NCBI GenBank assembly: GCA_033764265.1
Contig: JANRJB010000185.1
Span: 1 to 8,209, forward strand
Origin: VGEM01 sp033764265
GTDB lineage: Bacteria; Pseudomonadota; Alphaproteobacteria; Rhodospirillales; Rhodospirillaceae
Reading direction: 5' to 3'
DNA length: 8,209 nt
Positions 1-7,764 of the stretch are shown piece by piece (position 1 is the first letter of the stretch; each line of letters starts with the position of its first letter). The notes under the pieces are model-generated. The model made no database searches and was not told the origin of the DNA. It was given only the letters and a program-made list of their open reading frames with translations. The position numbers and the translations under genes were made by a program.

Positions 1-34
1 CAGGCGGATCGGGCTTGCGAATCAGCGGTTTACG

Positions 35-1198
35 CTAAAGGTCGCCGAAGCCGCCGCGCACGCCCATCTGCACGTCGCGGTGGACCCAGACGTTCATCAA
101 CAGCCCGGCCGACATCATCAGGGTGAACAGCGCGGTGCCGCCGTAGCTGATGAGCGGCAAGGGCACGCCGACCACCGGGATCAGCCCCATCACCATCGCC
201 ATGTTGATGAAGAAATACAGGAAGAAGGTGGTGGTGATGCCCAGCGCCACCAGCCGGCCGAACTGGTGCCGGCAGCGGAAGGCGATCGCGTAGCCGTAGA
301 CCAGCACCAGCACGTACAGGCCGATCAGCACCAGCGCGCCGACCAGGCCCAGTTCCTCGGCCAGCATGGTGAAGATGAAGTCGGTCTGGCGTTCGGGCAG
401 GAAGTTGAGGTGGCTTTGCGTGCCTTCCATGAACCCCTTGCCGAACAGCCCGCCGGACCCCAGCGCGATCTTGGACTGCATGATGTGATAGCCGGCGCCC
501 AGCGGGTCGCGCTCGGGGTCGAGAAAGGTGAGGATGCGGTTCTGCTGGTATTCGCGCAGCATCGACCAGCCGATCGGCAGCGCCGCCAGGCCGATGGCGC
601 CGACCGACAGGAACTTCCACAGCCGAACGCCGGCCAGGAACAGCATGGCCGCCGCGCCCATGCCGATCACGGTGGCGGTGCCCAGGTCGGGCTGGATGGC
701 GACCAGGCCGATCGGCGCGCCGATCAGCGCCAGCGGCACCAGCAGGATGGCGGGGTGGCCGATGTCGTCGAGGCCAACGCCCTGGAAGTAGCGCGCCAGC
801 GCCAGCACGATGGCCGGTTTCATCAGCTCGGAGGGCTGCAGGTTGATGACGCCCAGGTCGATCCAGCGCTGCGCGCCGCCACCGATGGCGCCGCGCACCT
901 CGACGATCACCAGCAGCACAATGACCACGCCGTAGAACAGGTAGGCGTAGCGCATGATCAGGCGCACGTCGATCATCGCCACGCCGATCAGCAGCACCAG
1001 CCCGACGCCGAAGCGCACCATCTGCGGCATCGCCCACGGCTCGACGCTGCCGTTGGCCGCCGAGTACAGCATGACGAAGCCGAACGCGGCGATGCAGCAC
1101 AGCAGAAACACGAACGACCAGCTGACCTGCATCAGCTTCTCGCCGATGTTCATGTCGCCGCGGCGCAGGCGCGCCGACAGGAAACCCATATCGCTCAT
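35..1198 (-). CDS. rodA: RodA, SEDS-family peptidoglycan glycosyltransferase (rod-shape determining)
   Basis: Polytopic inner-membrane protein of 387 residues that polymerises lipid II into glycan strands for side-wall growth, working as a pair with PBP2. Visible family marks are GGGAQRWIDLG at 106-116 followed by LQPSE (120-124), QPDLGT (169-174), and FLPERQTDFIF (266-276), in which D273 matches the conserved catalytic Asp of SEDS proteins. PLISYGG (348-354) lies near the C-terminus. About ten hydrophobic segments fit the fold. I chose the ATG at 1198 because a GGAG lies 8 nt upstream and this ATG overlaps the mrdA stop as ATGA. A later ATG at 1153 (MNIGEK) matches the usual family N-terminus better but has no ribosome site. 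The protein is slightly longer than E. coli RodA (370), mostly from the 15 extra N-terminal residues. The stop is TAG. The 34 nt beyond it hold no recognisable terminator. RodA and FtsW are related, but the mrdA neighbour makes this RodA. Confidence 0.97.
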   Translation of the reverse strand: MSDMGFLSARLRRGDMNIGEKLMQVSWSFVFLLCCIAAFGFVMLYSAANGSVEPWAMPQMVRFGVGLVLLIGVAMIDVRLIMRYAYLFYGVVIVLLVIVEVRGAIGGGAQRWIDLGVINLQPSELMKPAIVLALARYFQGVGLDDIGHPAILLVPLALIGAPIGLVAIQPDLGTATVIGMGAAAMLFLAGVRLWKFLSVGAIGLAALPIGWSMLREYQQNRILTFLDPERDPLGAGYHIMQSKIALGSGGLFGKGFMEGTQSHLNFLPERQTDFIFTMLAEELGLVGALVLIGLYVLVLVYGYAIAFRCRHQFGRLVALGITTTFFLYFFINMAMVMGLIPVVGVPLPLISYGGTALFTLMMSAGLLMNVWVHRDVQMGVRGGFGDL

Positions 1199-3150
1199 GT
1201 CGGCTGCTCCGGCGCGGCCGGGGCGGGCGGGGGCGTCGCGGTGGCCTGCTCGGCCGTCACGCCCAGGGCGCCGACCGGGTCGAGCCGCAACACTTCCTCC
1301 ATCACGTCGCGGGCGATGGGCGCGGCCACCGCCGCGCCGCCGCCGCCGTGTTCGACCAACACCGACATGGCGTAGCGCGGCTGGTGCTCGGGCGCGTAGG
1401 CCACGAACAACGCGTGGTTGCGCAGCTCCCACGGCAGCTCGTCGTTTGACCGCAGGCCCGCCTCGCGCTCGGCCAGCGTGAAGCGGCGCACCTGGGTGGT
1501 GCCGGTCTTGCCGCTCATCTGCCAGTCCTTGCGCAGCGGGTCTTTCTTGAAGCGCAGGTGCGAGGCGCGCGCGGTGCCGCGCGGGCCGTTCACCACCTCC
1601 CAGATGCCGCGGCGCACGATGGCCACGTGTTCGGCCGGCAGGCCGAGCGCGGCGAACGACGCGGGCGCGGCCGTATCGCCGGTCGCCGCATTCGCACCGT
1701 CGAGGGCGCCGGTCGGGGGCTGGGCGGCCTTGGTCAGCCGCGGCGTCACCGCGATGCCGCCGTTGGCGAGACGGGCGACCATGGTGAGCAGCTGCACCGG
1801 CGTGGTCAGCACGTAGCCCTGGCCGATGCCGACGTTGAAGGTGTCGCCCTGCTGCCAGGATTCGCCGGTCGCGGCCTTCTTCCAGGCCTCGGTCGGGATC
1901 AGGCCCTTCTGCTCGCCGGGCAGGCCCAGGCTCGACACCTCGCCCAGCCCCAACTTGCGCGACATGGCGGCGATGCGGTCGACGCCCAGCCGGCGCGCGA
2001 CATCGTAGAAGTACACATCGCACGACTGCGACAGCGCCTGGACCATGTCCATGCCGCCGTGGCCGCCCTCTTTCCAGCAATGGAAGCGGCGCGACCCCAG
2101 GCTGAGATGGCCGTTGCAGTACACGTGCTGGTCGGGCGCGATCACGCCGTGTTCCAGCGCGGCCAGCGCCACCGCGATCTTGAAGGTCGAGCCCGGCGAG
2201 TACTGCCCGGCGATGCTTTTGTTGGTGAGCGGCGAGCGCGGATCGGTCGACAGCTCTTTCCATTCGGCCTGGGTCAGCCCGCGGCTGAAGGCGTTGGCGT
2301 CGAAGCTGGGGGTGGAGGCCATCACCAGGATCTCGCCGGTGTGGATGTCCATCACCATGACCGAGGCGCTTTCCGCCCCCAGCCGGTCGGCGGCGAAGCG
2401 CTGCAGGCGGGCATCCAGCGTCAGCGTCACGTCGGCGCCGGGTTCGCCTTCCTGGCGCGACAGTTCGCGGATGATGCGGCCGTAGGCGTTGACCTCGACC
2501 TGGCTGGTGCCGCCGCGGCCGCGCAGCGCGGGGTCGTAGATGCGCTCGATGCCCGCCTTGCCGATGCGGAAGCCGGGCAGCTGCAGCAGCGGATCGCCGG
2601 TCAGGTCGTCTTCGTCGACCGCGGCGACGTAACCCAGCACGTGCGCGGCGTTCTCGAACTGCGGATAGTGGCGGGTCAGGCCCTCGTCGATCACCACGCC
2701 CGGCAGGTCGGGCGCGTTGACCTGCACGCGCGCCATTTCCTCCCAGGTCAGGTTCTCGCGGATGGTGATGGGCAGGAAACCGCGGCTGCGCGCGGCCTCT
2801 TTGCGCACCCGCTCGCGGTCGTGGTCGGTCAGCGGCACGATGTTGGACAGCGCGGCCAGCGTCGCTTTCAAGTCGCCGCCCTGTTCGGGCACGATCAGCA
2901 CGCGGAAGTTCTGCTGGTTGACGGCCAGGGCCTGGCCGAAGCGATCGAGGATGCGCCCGCGCGGCGGCGGCAGCAGGCGGATGTTGATGCGGTTGTCCTC
3001 GGCCAGCATGCGGTAGCGTTCGGCCTCGATCACCTGCAGGTAGTACAGGCGCGCGGCCAGCGCGCCGACCAGCAGCGCCTGGCCGCCGCCGAGCAGCGCC
3101 GCGCGGCGGTTGAACATGCGCACCCAGTCGCTGTCGCGGGTGATCATCAT
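1195..3150 (-). CDS. mrdA: Penicillin-binding protein 2 (class B transpeptidase, elongasome)
   Basis: A 651-residue bitopic cell-wall D,D-transpeptidase that cross-links new glycan made by RodA; its family is the target of mecillinam. It has a short cytoplasmic start, one membrane segment at about 18-40, and a pedestal domain from about 60, including RGRILDRFG at 64-72. The transpeptidase domain begins near 255. The active-site motifs are complete: S321-TFK324, S376-C-D378 (PBP2 proteins carry SxD rather than SxN) and K548-TG. GIGQGY (441-446) is typical of the family. C345, C358, H364 and C377 fall where I recall the zinc site of Acinetobacter PBP2. The tail from about 632 is rich in Ala and Pro and probably disordered. 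The start is the first of two adjacent ATGs (3150, 3147), 10 nt after the mreD stop. Its ribosome site is weak, which fits coupling to mreD. The stop overlaps the rodA start. Confidence 0.97.
   Translation of the reverse strand: MMITRDSDWVRMFNRRAALLGGGQALLVGALAARLYYLQVIEAERYRMLAEDNRINIRLLPPPRGRILDRFGQALAVNQQNFRVLIVPEQGGDLKATLAALSNIVPLTDHDRERVRKEAARSRGFLPITIRENLTWEEMARVQVNAPDLPGVVIDEGLTRHYPQFENAAHVLGYVAAVDEDDLTGDPLLQLPGFRIGKAGIERIYDPALRGRGGTSQVEVNAYGRIIRELSRQEGEPGADVTLTLDARLQRFAADRLGAESASVMVMDIHTGEILVMASTPSFDANAFSRGLTQAEWKELSTDPRSPLTNKSIAGQYSPGSTFKIAVALAALEHGVIAPDQHVYCNGHLSLGSRRFHCWKEGGHGGMDMVQALSQSCDVYFYDVARRLGVDRIAAMSRKLGLGEVSSLGLPGEQKGLIPTEAWKKAATGESWQQGDTFNVGIGQGYVLTTPVQLLTMVARLANGGIAVTPRLTKAAQPPTGALDGANAATGDTAAPASFAALGLPAEHVAIVRRGIWEVVNGPRGTARASHLRFKKDPLRKDWQMSGKTGTTQVRRFTLAEREAGLRSNDELPWELRNHALFVAYAPEHQPRYAMSVLVEHGGGGAAVAAPIARDVMEEVLRLDPVGALGVTAEQATATPPPAPAAPEQPT
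1207..1210 (-). promoter_or_regulatory. Shine-Dalgarno site for rodA
   Basis: On the minus strand GGAG lies 8 nt before the ATG at 1198, inside the last codons of mrdA. It supports the upstream rodA start and translational coupling across the ATGA overlap. Confidence 0.6.
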
Positions 3151-3160
3151 GTTCTGACAC

Positions 3161-3679
3161 TCATGGCTGGGCCATCAGCTTGAACTGCGTTTTGGCGAGC
3201 AGCCAGCCGACCAGGGGATACAGCGCCATGGTCAGCACGGCGGACATCAACGCCGGCCCGGGCCCGACGAAGCCCGACGGCGAGAACAGCCCGACCGCGA
3301 ACCACTTCAGCGCGGCGGCGGCCAGCGCCACCAGGCAGAACGCCATCCACACCACGTAAAACGGCCGGCCGTTAAAGAACTTCTGCTGATTGAACACGAT
3401 CCACTGGCACAGCATCAGCACCAGCGCGGTCGACCCCAGGGGCGTGCCTGCCAACAGGTCCTCGATCACGCCGACGGCGAAGGCGAAGCCGTACCCGAAC
3501 GCGTCGGGCCGGTAGACCGCCCAGAAGTACACCGCCATCAGCGTCAGCATCGGCCCGACCGACGAGAACGCCGGAATGTGCGACGGCGTCAGGCCGAACA
3601 GCAAAAGGAATATGGTCAGGCCGAACGGCACGCTGCGCCGGGCCACGCCGTCCATCTTCTGCCAGGCGGTCTGGTGCAT
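3161..3679 (-). CDS. mreD: Rod shape-determining membrane protein MreD
   Basis: Small inner-membrane component of the elongasome, 172 residues, a usual length for the family. It is thought to link MreC and the RodA-PBP2 synthase to MreB; no enzymatic activity is known. About six hydrophobic segments can be seen, roughly at 16-32, 42-56, 60-78, 83-97, 107-131 and 143-162. Characteristic stretches are YRPD (56-59) and ED-LLAGTPLG (73-82) in the loop after the third segment. The ATG at 3679 has an AGGGG site 6 nt upstream that overlaps the TAG stop of mreC, so translation is probably coupled. The mreC-mreD gap is 9 nt. MreD sequences diverge strongly, but position between mreC and mrdA makes the call secure. 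Confidence 0.95.
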   Translation of the reverse strand: MHQTAWQKMDGVARRSVPFGLTIFLLLFGLTPSHIPAFSSVGPMLTLMAVYFWAVYRPDAFGYGFAFAVGVIEDLLAGTPLGSTALVLMLCQWIVFNQQKFFNGRPFYVVWMAFCLVALAAAALKWFAVGLFSPSGFVGPGPALMSAVLTMALYPLVGWLLAKTQFKLMAQP

Positions 3680-3685
3680 CGCCCG

Positions 3686-3690
3686 CCCCT
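3686..3690 (-). promoter_or_regulatory. Shine-Dalgarno site for mreD overlapping the mreC stop
   Basis: AGGGG on the minus strand, 6 nt before the mreD ATG at 3679. Its first two bases are the last two of the mreC TAG stop codon, so a ribosome ending mreC sits on the mreD initiation site. Confidence 0.7.
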
Positions 3691-4558
3691 AGCGCTTGGC
3701 CGGCTTCTGGGTCATTTCGGCCAGAATGCCGGTCAGCCCGAAGTCGACCACGCGCACATGCTGCAACTGGTCGCGCGCCACGAACGGCTCGACCTCGATC
3801 GCGCCCTCGCCGACGCGCACCACGCGGCCCACCGGCAGGCCGTTGGGGAACGCGTCGCCGTCGCCCGAGGTGACGATGCGGTCGCCCGGCATCACCGAGC
3901 GCCGGCCGCTGAGGTACAGAAGCTTCGGCCGCAGGCTGTTGTCGCCGGCCAGGATGGCGCGCACGCCGGCATCGCCCACCAGCACCGGAATACGCGAGTT
4001 GATGTCGGTGATGAGCAGGACGCGGGACGATTTCAACCCCGCCTGGGTGACCCGGCCCACCAGCCCCTCGCCGGTCAGCACCACGTCGCCCTTTTTCGCG
4101 CCGTCGGCCGTGCCCGCGGTGATCAGCACGCTTTGGGCGAACGAGCCGCCGGTGTCGGCCACCACCCGCGCGACCACCGATTGCGCCGTCGGCTCGGGCA
4201 CCACCGACAGCAGCGATTTCAGCGAGCGGTTCTCGGCCTCGAGCTTCTGGGCGACCGACTGCCACTGCAACAGCCGGTCGTTGGCTTCGCGCAACGACGC
4301 GTTTTCGGCGCGGATGGCGGCCAGCTCGCGCACGTTGCCGACGACGTCGGCCACCGCCGCGGCCGGCTGCGACAAGACGCGCAGGATCGGCACCACCGCG
4401 TCGGTGATGGCGATGCGCGCGCGCTCCACCAGCACGGAATCGGCCTTGCCGATCAGCATCAGCACGAAGGTCAGGCCGACGAGCGACAGGAAGGCGAAGC
4501 GCTGAATCAGCGTCTTGAGCGTGCCGAGCCGCGTGATCTGTCCGGTCGTCTGCCGCAC
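3689..4558 (-). CDS. mreC: Rod shape-determining protein MreC
   Basis: Periplasmic scaffold of the elongasome with one N-terminal membrane anchor; in studied species it binds and activates PBP2. The membrane segment is at about 21-37. A coiled-coil stretch follows at about 75-117, with repeated Glu/Leu/Arg heptads such as AAIRAENASLREAN. The rest is the beta-rich MreC domain, with GLVGRV and DINSRIPV conserved. I place the start at GTG 4558, giving 289 residues, because AGGGG at 4570-4566 stands 7 nt before it. The in-frame TTG at 4564 would be only 1 nt from that site and adds two residues. The basic residues before the membrane segment fit a cytoplasmic N-terminus. It is preceded by a 60-nt gap holding a hairpin and followed by mreD after 9 nt. 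Confidence 0.95.
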   Translation of the reverse strand: MRQTTGQITRLGTLKTLIQRFAFLSLVGLTFVLMLIGKADSVLVERARIAITDAVVPILRVLSQPAAAVADVVGNVRELAAIRAENASLREANDRLLQWQSVAQKLEAENRSLKSLLSVVPEPTAQSVVARVVADTGGSFAQSVLITAGTADGAKKGDVVLTGEGLVGRVTQAGLKSSRVLLITDINSRIPVLVGDAGVRAILAGDNSLRPKLLYLSGRRSVMPGDRIVTSGDGDAFPNGLPVGRVVRVGEGAIEVEPFVARDQLQHVRVVDFGLTGILAEMTQKPAKR

Positions 4559-4565
4559 GGGCAAT

Positions 4566-4570
4566 CCCCT
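4566..4570 (-). promoter_or_regulatory. Shine-Dalgarno site that decides the mreC start
   Basis: AGGGG on the minus strand. Spacing to GTG 4558 is 7 nt, which is optimal. Spacing to the alternative TTG at 4564 is 1 nt, which is too short. The site therefore argues for the GTG start. Confidence 0.65.
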
Positions 4571-4577
4571 GGCGACC

Positions 4578-4597
4578 GCCGGCGCATCCGCGCCGGC
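4578..4597 (-). repeat. Perfect intercistronic hairpin between mreB and mreC
   Basis: GCCGGCGC at 4578-4585 and its exact complement GCGCCGGC at 4590-4597 are separated by four bases, giving an all-GC 8-bp stem. No run of T follows on the minus strand, so it is not a canonical terminator. It could slow RNA decay at the end of the mreB message, or lower mreC expression relative to mreB. Both roles are inference; the structure itself is directly visible. Confidence 0.55.
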
Positions 4598-4618
4598 CGC
4601 CGCGTCAAGCCATCGTCA

Positions 4619-5659
4619 TCAGTACATCGTGGTCAGCACGTTACGCAGCTTCTTCATTTCTTCCAGCGCCTTGCCGGTGCCCAGCGCGACGCAACTGAGC
4701 GGGTCGTCGGCGATCGAGACCGGCAGTCCGGTGGCATGGCGCAGCACAAAATCCAGGTTGTGCAGCATGGCCCCGCCGCCGGTCAGAACAATGCCTTTGT
4801 CGACGATGTCGGCGGCCAGCTCGGGCGCGGTGTGCTCCAGCGCCACCTTGACCGCGTCGATGATGGCGGTGACCGGCTCGGCCAACGCCTCGGCGATCTG
4901 GCGCTGGCTGATGACGATCTCTTTCGGCACGCCGTTCATCAGGTCGCGGCCCTTGATCACCATGGTCTCGCCGTCGCCATGCTCGGGCGGGCAGGCGCAG
5001 CCGATTTCCTTCTTGATGCGCTCGGCCGAGCCTTCGCCGACCAGCAGATTATGGTGCCGGCGGATGTAGTTGATGATCGCTTCGTCCATCATGTCGCCGC
5101 CGACTCGCACCGAGCGGGCGTAGACGATGCCGCCCAGCGACAGCACGGCCACTTCGGTGGTGCCGCCACCGATGTCGACCACCATGCTGCCGGTCGGCTC
5201 GGTCACCGGCAGGCCGGCGCCGATGGCCGCGGCCATGGGTTCTTCGATCAGATAGACCTTTCGCGCGCCCGCCGCCTCGGCCGAGTCCTGGATGGCGCGG
5301 CGCTCGACCGCGGTCGAGCCCGACGGCACGCAGACGATCACCAGGGGCGCTGCGAAACTGCGGCGGTTGTGAACCTTGCGGATGAAATGCTTGATCATTT
5401 CCTCCGCCACCTCGAAGTCGGCGATGACGCCGTCCCGCAACGGACGGATCGCCTGGATGTTGCCGGGCGTTCGGCCCAGCATCTGCTTGGCCTCGTTGCC
5501 CACGGCCAGCACCTGTTTGCGGCCCTTCACCTCGGCCAGCGCCACGACCGAGGGCTCGTTCAGCACGATGCCCTTGCCCTTGACGTACACCAGCGTATTG
5601 GCCGTGCCGAGGTCGATGGCCATGTCGTTGGACAACCAACCGGTCAATCTTGCGAACAT
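4619..5659 (-). CDS. mreB: Rod shape-determining protein MreB (bacterial actin)
   Basis: ATP-dependent actin homologue that forms membrane-bound filaments and orients lateral-wall synthesis. It has 346 residues, against 347 in E. coli. Actin-fold motifs are in order: phosphate 1 at D16-LGTANT22, KQMLGRTPGNI at 58-68, CVPSG at 110-114, IEEPMAAAIGAGLP at 138-151, phosphate 2 at D162-IGGGTTE169, and the adenosine loop LTGGGAML at 292-299. The first ten residues (MFARLTGWLS) look like the amphipathic membrane-binding helix. The frame is open to an ATG at 5734, but I chose 5659 because it matches the family N-terminus and has AAGGA 11 nt upstream. The longer form would add 25 residues encoded across the hairpin at 5699-5725. 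Residues 220-232 differ from the E. coli pattern and carry two cysteines (C221, C223). First gene of the mre-mrd operon; no clear promoter is visible in the 106 nt up to leuA. Confidence 0.98.
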   Translation of the reverse strand: MFARLTGWLSNDMAIDLGTANTLVYVKGKGIVLNEPSVVALAEVKGRKQVLAVGNEAKQMLGRTPGNIQAIRPLRDGVIADFEVAEEMIKHFIRKVHNRRSFAAPLVIVCVPSGSTAVERRAIQDSAEAAGARKVYLIEEPMAAAIGAGLPVTEPTGSMVVDIGGGTTEVAVLSLGGIVYARSVRVGGDMMDEAIINYIRRHHNLLVGEGSAERIKKEIGCACPPEHGDGETMVIKGRDLMNGVPKEIVISQRQIAEALAEPVTAIIDAVKVALEHTAPELAADIVDKGIVLTGGGAMLHNLDFVLRHATGLPVSIADDPLSCVALGTGKALEEMKKLRNVLTTMY

Positions 5660-5698
5660 CCCGTTGTTCTTCCTTTTTTCATCGGGCTTCTTAAGCAA

Positions 5699-5725
5699 CC
5701 GCCCGGGCCGTTGCGGCCCGGGCGG
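5699..5725 (-). terminator. GC-rich hairpin after leuA, possible terminator
   Basis: CCGCCCGGGCCG at 5699-5710 and its exact complement at 5714-5725 enclose a 3-nt loop, a perfect 12-bp stem located 40 nt past the leuA stop. On the minus strand it is followed by TTGCTTAAGAAG rather than a run of T. Intrinsic termination would therefore be inefficient, or the hairpin may act as an RNA 3'-end stabiliser. It lies 39 nt before the mreB ATG, leaving no room for a separate mreB promoter after it. Confidence 0.5.
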
Positions 5726-5765
5726 CATCGTCACACCACGTCGTTCACATCGTCGCGCGCCACCG

Positions 5766-7316
<1,551 letters not shown>

Positions 7317-7401
7317 GATGGTGTGCTCGACTTATCCTGGGGTTCAAAGATTGGCCCGCCATCGCCGATGGACGTGCCGCTTTGAGCGACTGTGACTCTC
7401 A

Positions 7402-7443
7402 CCCCTGAACGCCGGCCGCTCGGCCGTGAGCGGCGCTCAGGGG
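7402..7443 (-). repeat. Two-part inverted repeat (attenuator hairpin candidate)
   Basis: Outer arms are 7437-7443 and 7402-7408 (7 bp, exact). Inner arms are 7428-7434 and 7415-7421 (7 bp, exact) with a 6-nt loop. The TGA of the leader frame is the last three bases of the first outer arm. No T-run follows in either direction. Confidence 0.65.
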
Positions 7444-7571
7444 CGGTGAAGTCGCAGACCCAGGATGTCGAGACGCAAGTTCCCCGCTTCAACCTTGCGT
7501 GCAAACGCCATCGCCGCCGCGGCGGTTGCCGGGCGGGCGTGTGTTGCAGTGCGGGAAGAGGCCGAGGCCAC
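7437..7571 (-). CDS. Putative leucine-rich leader peptide of leuA
   Basis: A 44-codon open frame that I read directly from the minus strand. Its last 13 residues are LRLDILGLRLHRP, with five leucines in ten positions (codons TTG, CTC, CTG, CTG, CTT at 7478-7449), followed at once by TGA. The GTG at 7571 has AAGGA 9 nt upstream and lies about 45 nt after the proposed transcription start, so I prefer it. An internal ATG at 7511 would give a more typical 24-residue leader but lacks a good ribosome site. The stop codon sits in the first arm of the hairpin at 7402-7443. By analogy with leuL in enterobacteria, the peptide itself would have no function; ribosome stalling on the leucine codons would sense charged tRNA-Leu. 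The frame could be chance, but its place before leuA and the leucine cluster argue otherwise. Confidence 0.5.
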   Translation of the reverse strand: MASASSRTATHARPATAAAAMAFARKVEAGNLRLDILGLRLHRP

Positions 7572-7612
7572 TTGCGCTGATCCTTTTCCGTGCCGCGTTT
7601 TATGCCCACTTT

Positions 7613-7659
7613 TCAGCGGCTTATATTAGGCTGTTCCTAGTCTTTTTCCAGGCCGCTGA
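7613..7659. repeat. 8-bp inverted repeat framing the leuA promoter candidate
   Basis: GCCGCTGA and TCAGCGGC (minus-strand reading, 7620-7613 and 7659-7652) are exact complements 31 nt apart, with the proposed -35 and -10 between them. A related GATCAGCG occurs at 7661-7654 and again at 7582-7575. It could be a regulator binding site or chance; no regulator family is recognised. Confidence 0.35.
7623..7650 (-). promoter_or_regulatory. leuA: Candidate sigma-70 promoter for leuA
   Basis: On the minus strand TGGAAA (7650-7645, four of six matches to TTGACA) is followed after 16 nt by TAATAT (7628-7623). This is the most AT-rich patch in the PIN-leuA gap. Transcription would start near 7616. The overlapping TATAAG (7625-7620) is another possible -10 but sits too far from the -35. 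Confidence 0.45.
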
Positions 7660-7764
7660 TCAACCATTTTGCGGGCAGGGCGGTTAATAGGCGGTGAAAA
7701 CGGCGGATTCGCGGCGGGACGGCGAGAAATCGGCGTGCGGACCCGCGGTTGAGGGGGCGTTCAA

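Larger units (their letters stand above)
7317..7616 (-). promoter_or_regulatory. leuA 5' leader with attenuator-like RNA structure
   Basis: This is the transcript from the proposed start point to the leuA ATG. Reading on the minus strand it contains: a Shine-Dalgarno-like AAGGA (7585-7581); a short frame with clustered leucine codons; a stem ACGCAAG/CTTGCGT (7500-7494 with 7479-7473) inside that frame; and a large two-part hairpin at 7443-7402. The hairpin is CCCCTGA/TCAGGGG plus inner GCCGCTC/GAGCGGC. The second inner arm (7421-7415) can instead pair with GTCGCTC at 7390-7384 (one G-U), so the two structures exclude each other. The last leucine codons (7453-7445) can also pair with GGTGAGAGTC at 7403-7394. 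A weak stem CCATC/GATGG (7371-7359) followed by AATCTTT is the only thing resembling a terminator. Ribosome-controlled leucine attenuation is my inference. Confidence 0.5.

Noticed and set aside
35..3160. A single 1041-codon minus-strand frame covering mrdA and rodA
   Set aside because: Only its last 387 codons (rodA) encode a recognisable protein. The rest is Arg/Pro-rich out-of-frame translation of mrdA from a GTG at 3160.
1558..3183. A 541-codon plus-strand frame opposite mrdA
   Set aside because: Same antisense artefact; composition dominated by Gly/Arg/His/Asp and no family marks.
7402..7443. Calling the leader hairpin an intrinsic terminator
   Set aside because: It is strong, but the bases after it on either strand contain no T-run.
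7317..7764. T-box or other known riboswitch upstream of leuA
   Set aside because: No T-box-like core sequence or antiterminator was found, and T-boxes are rare in proteobacteria.
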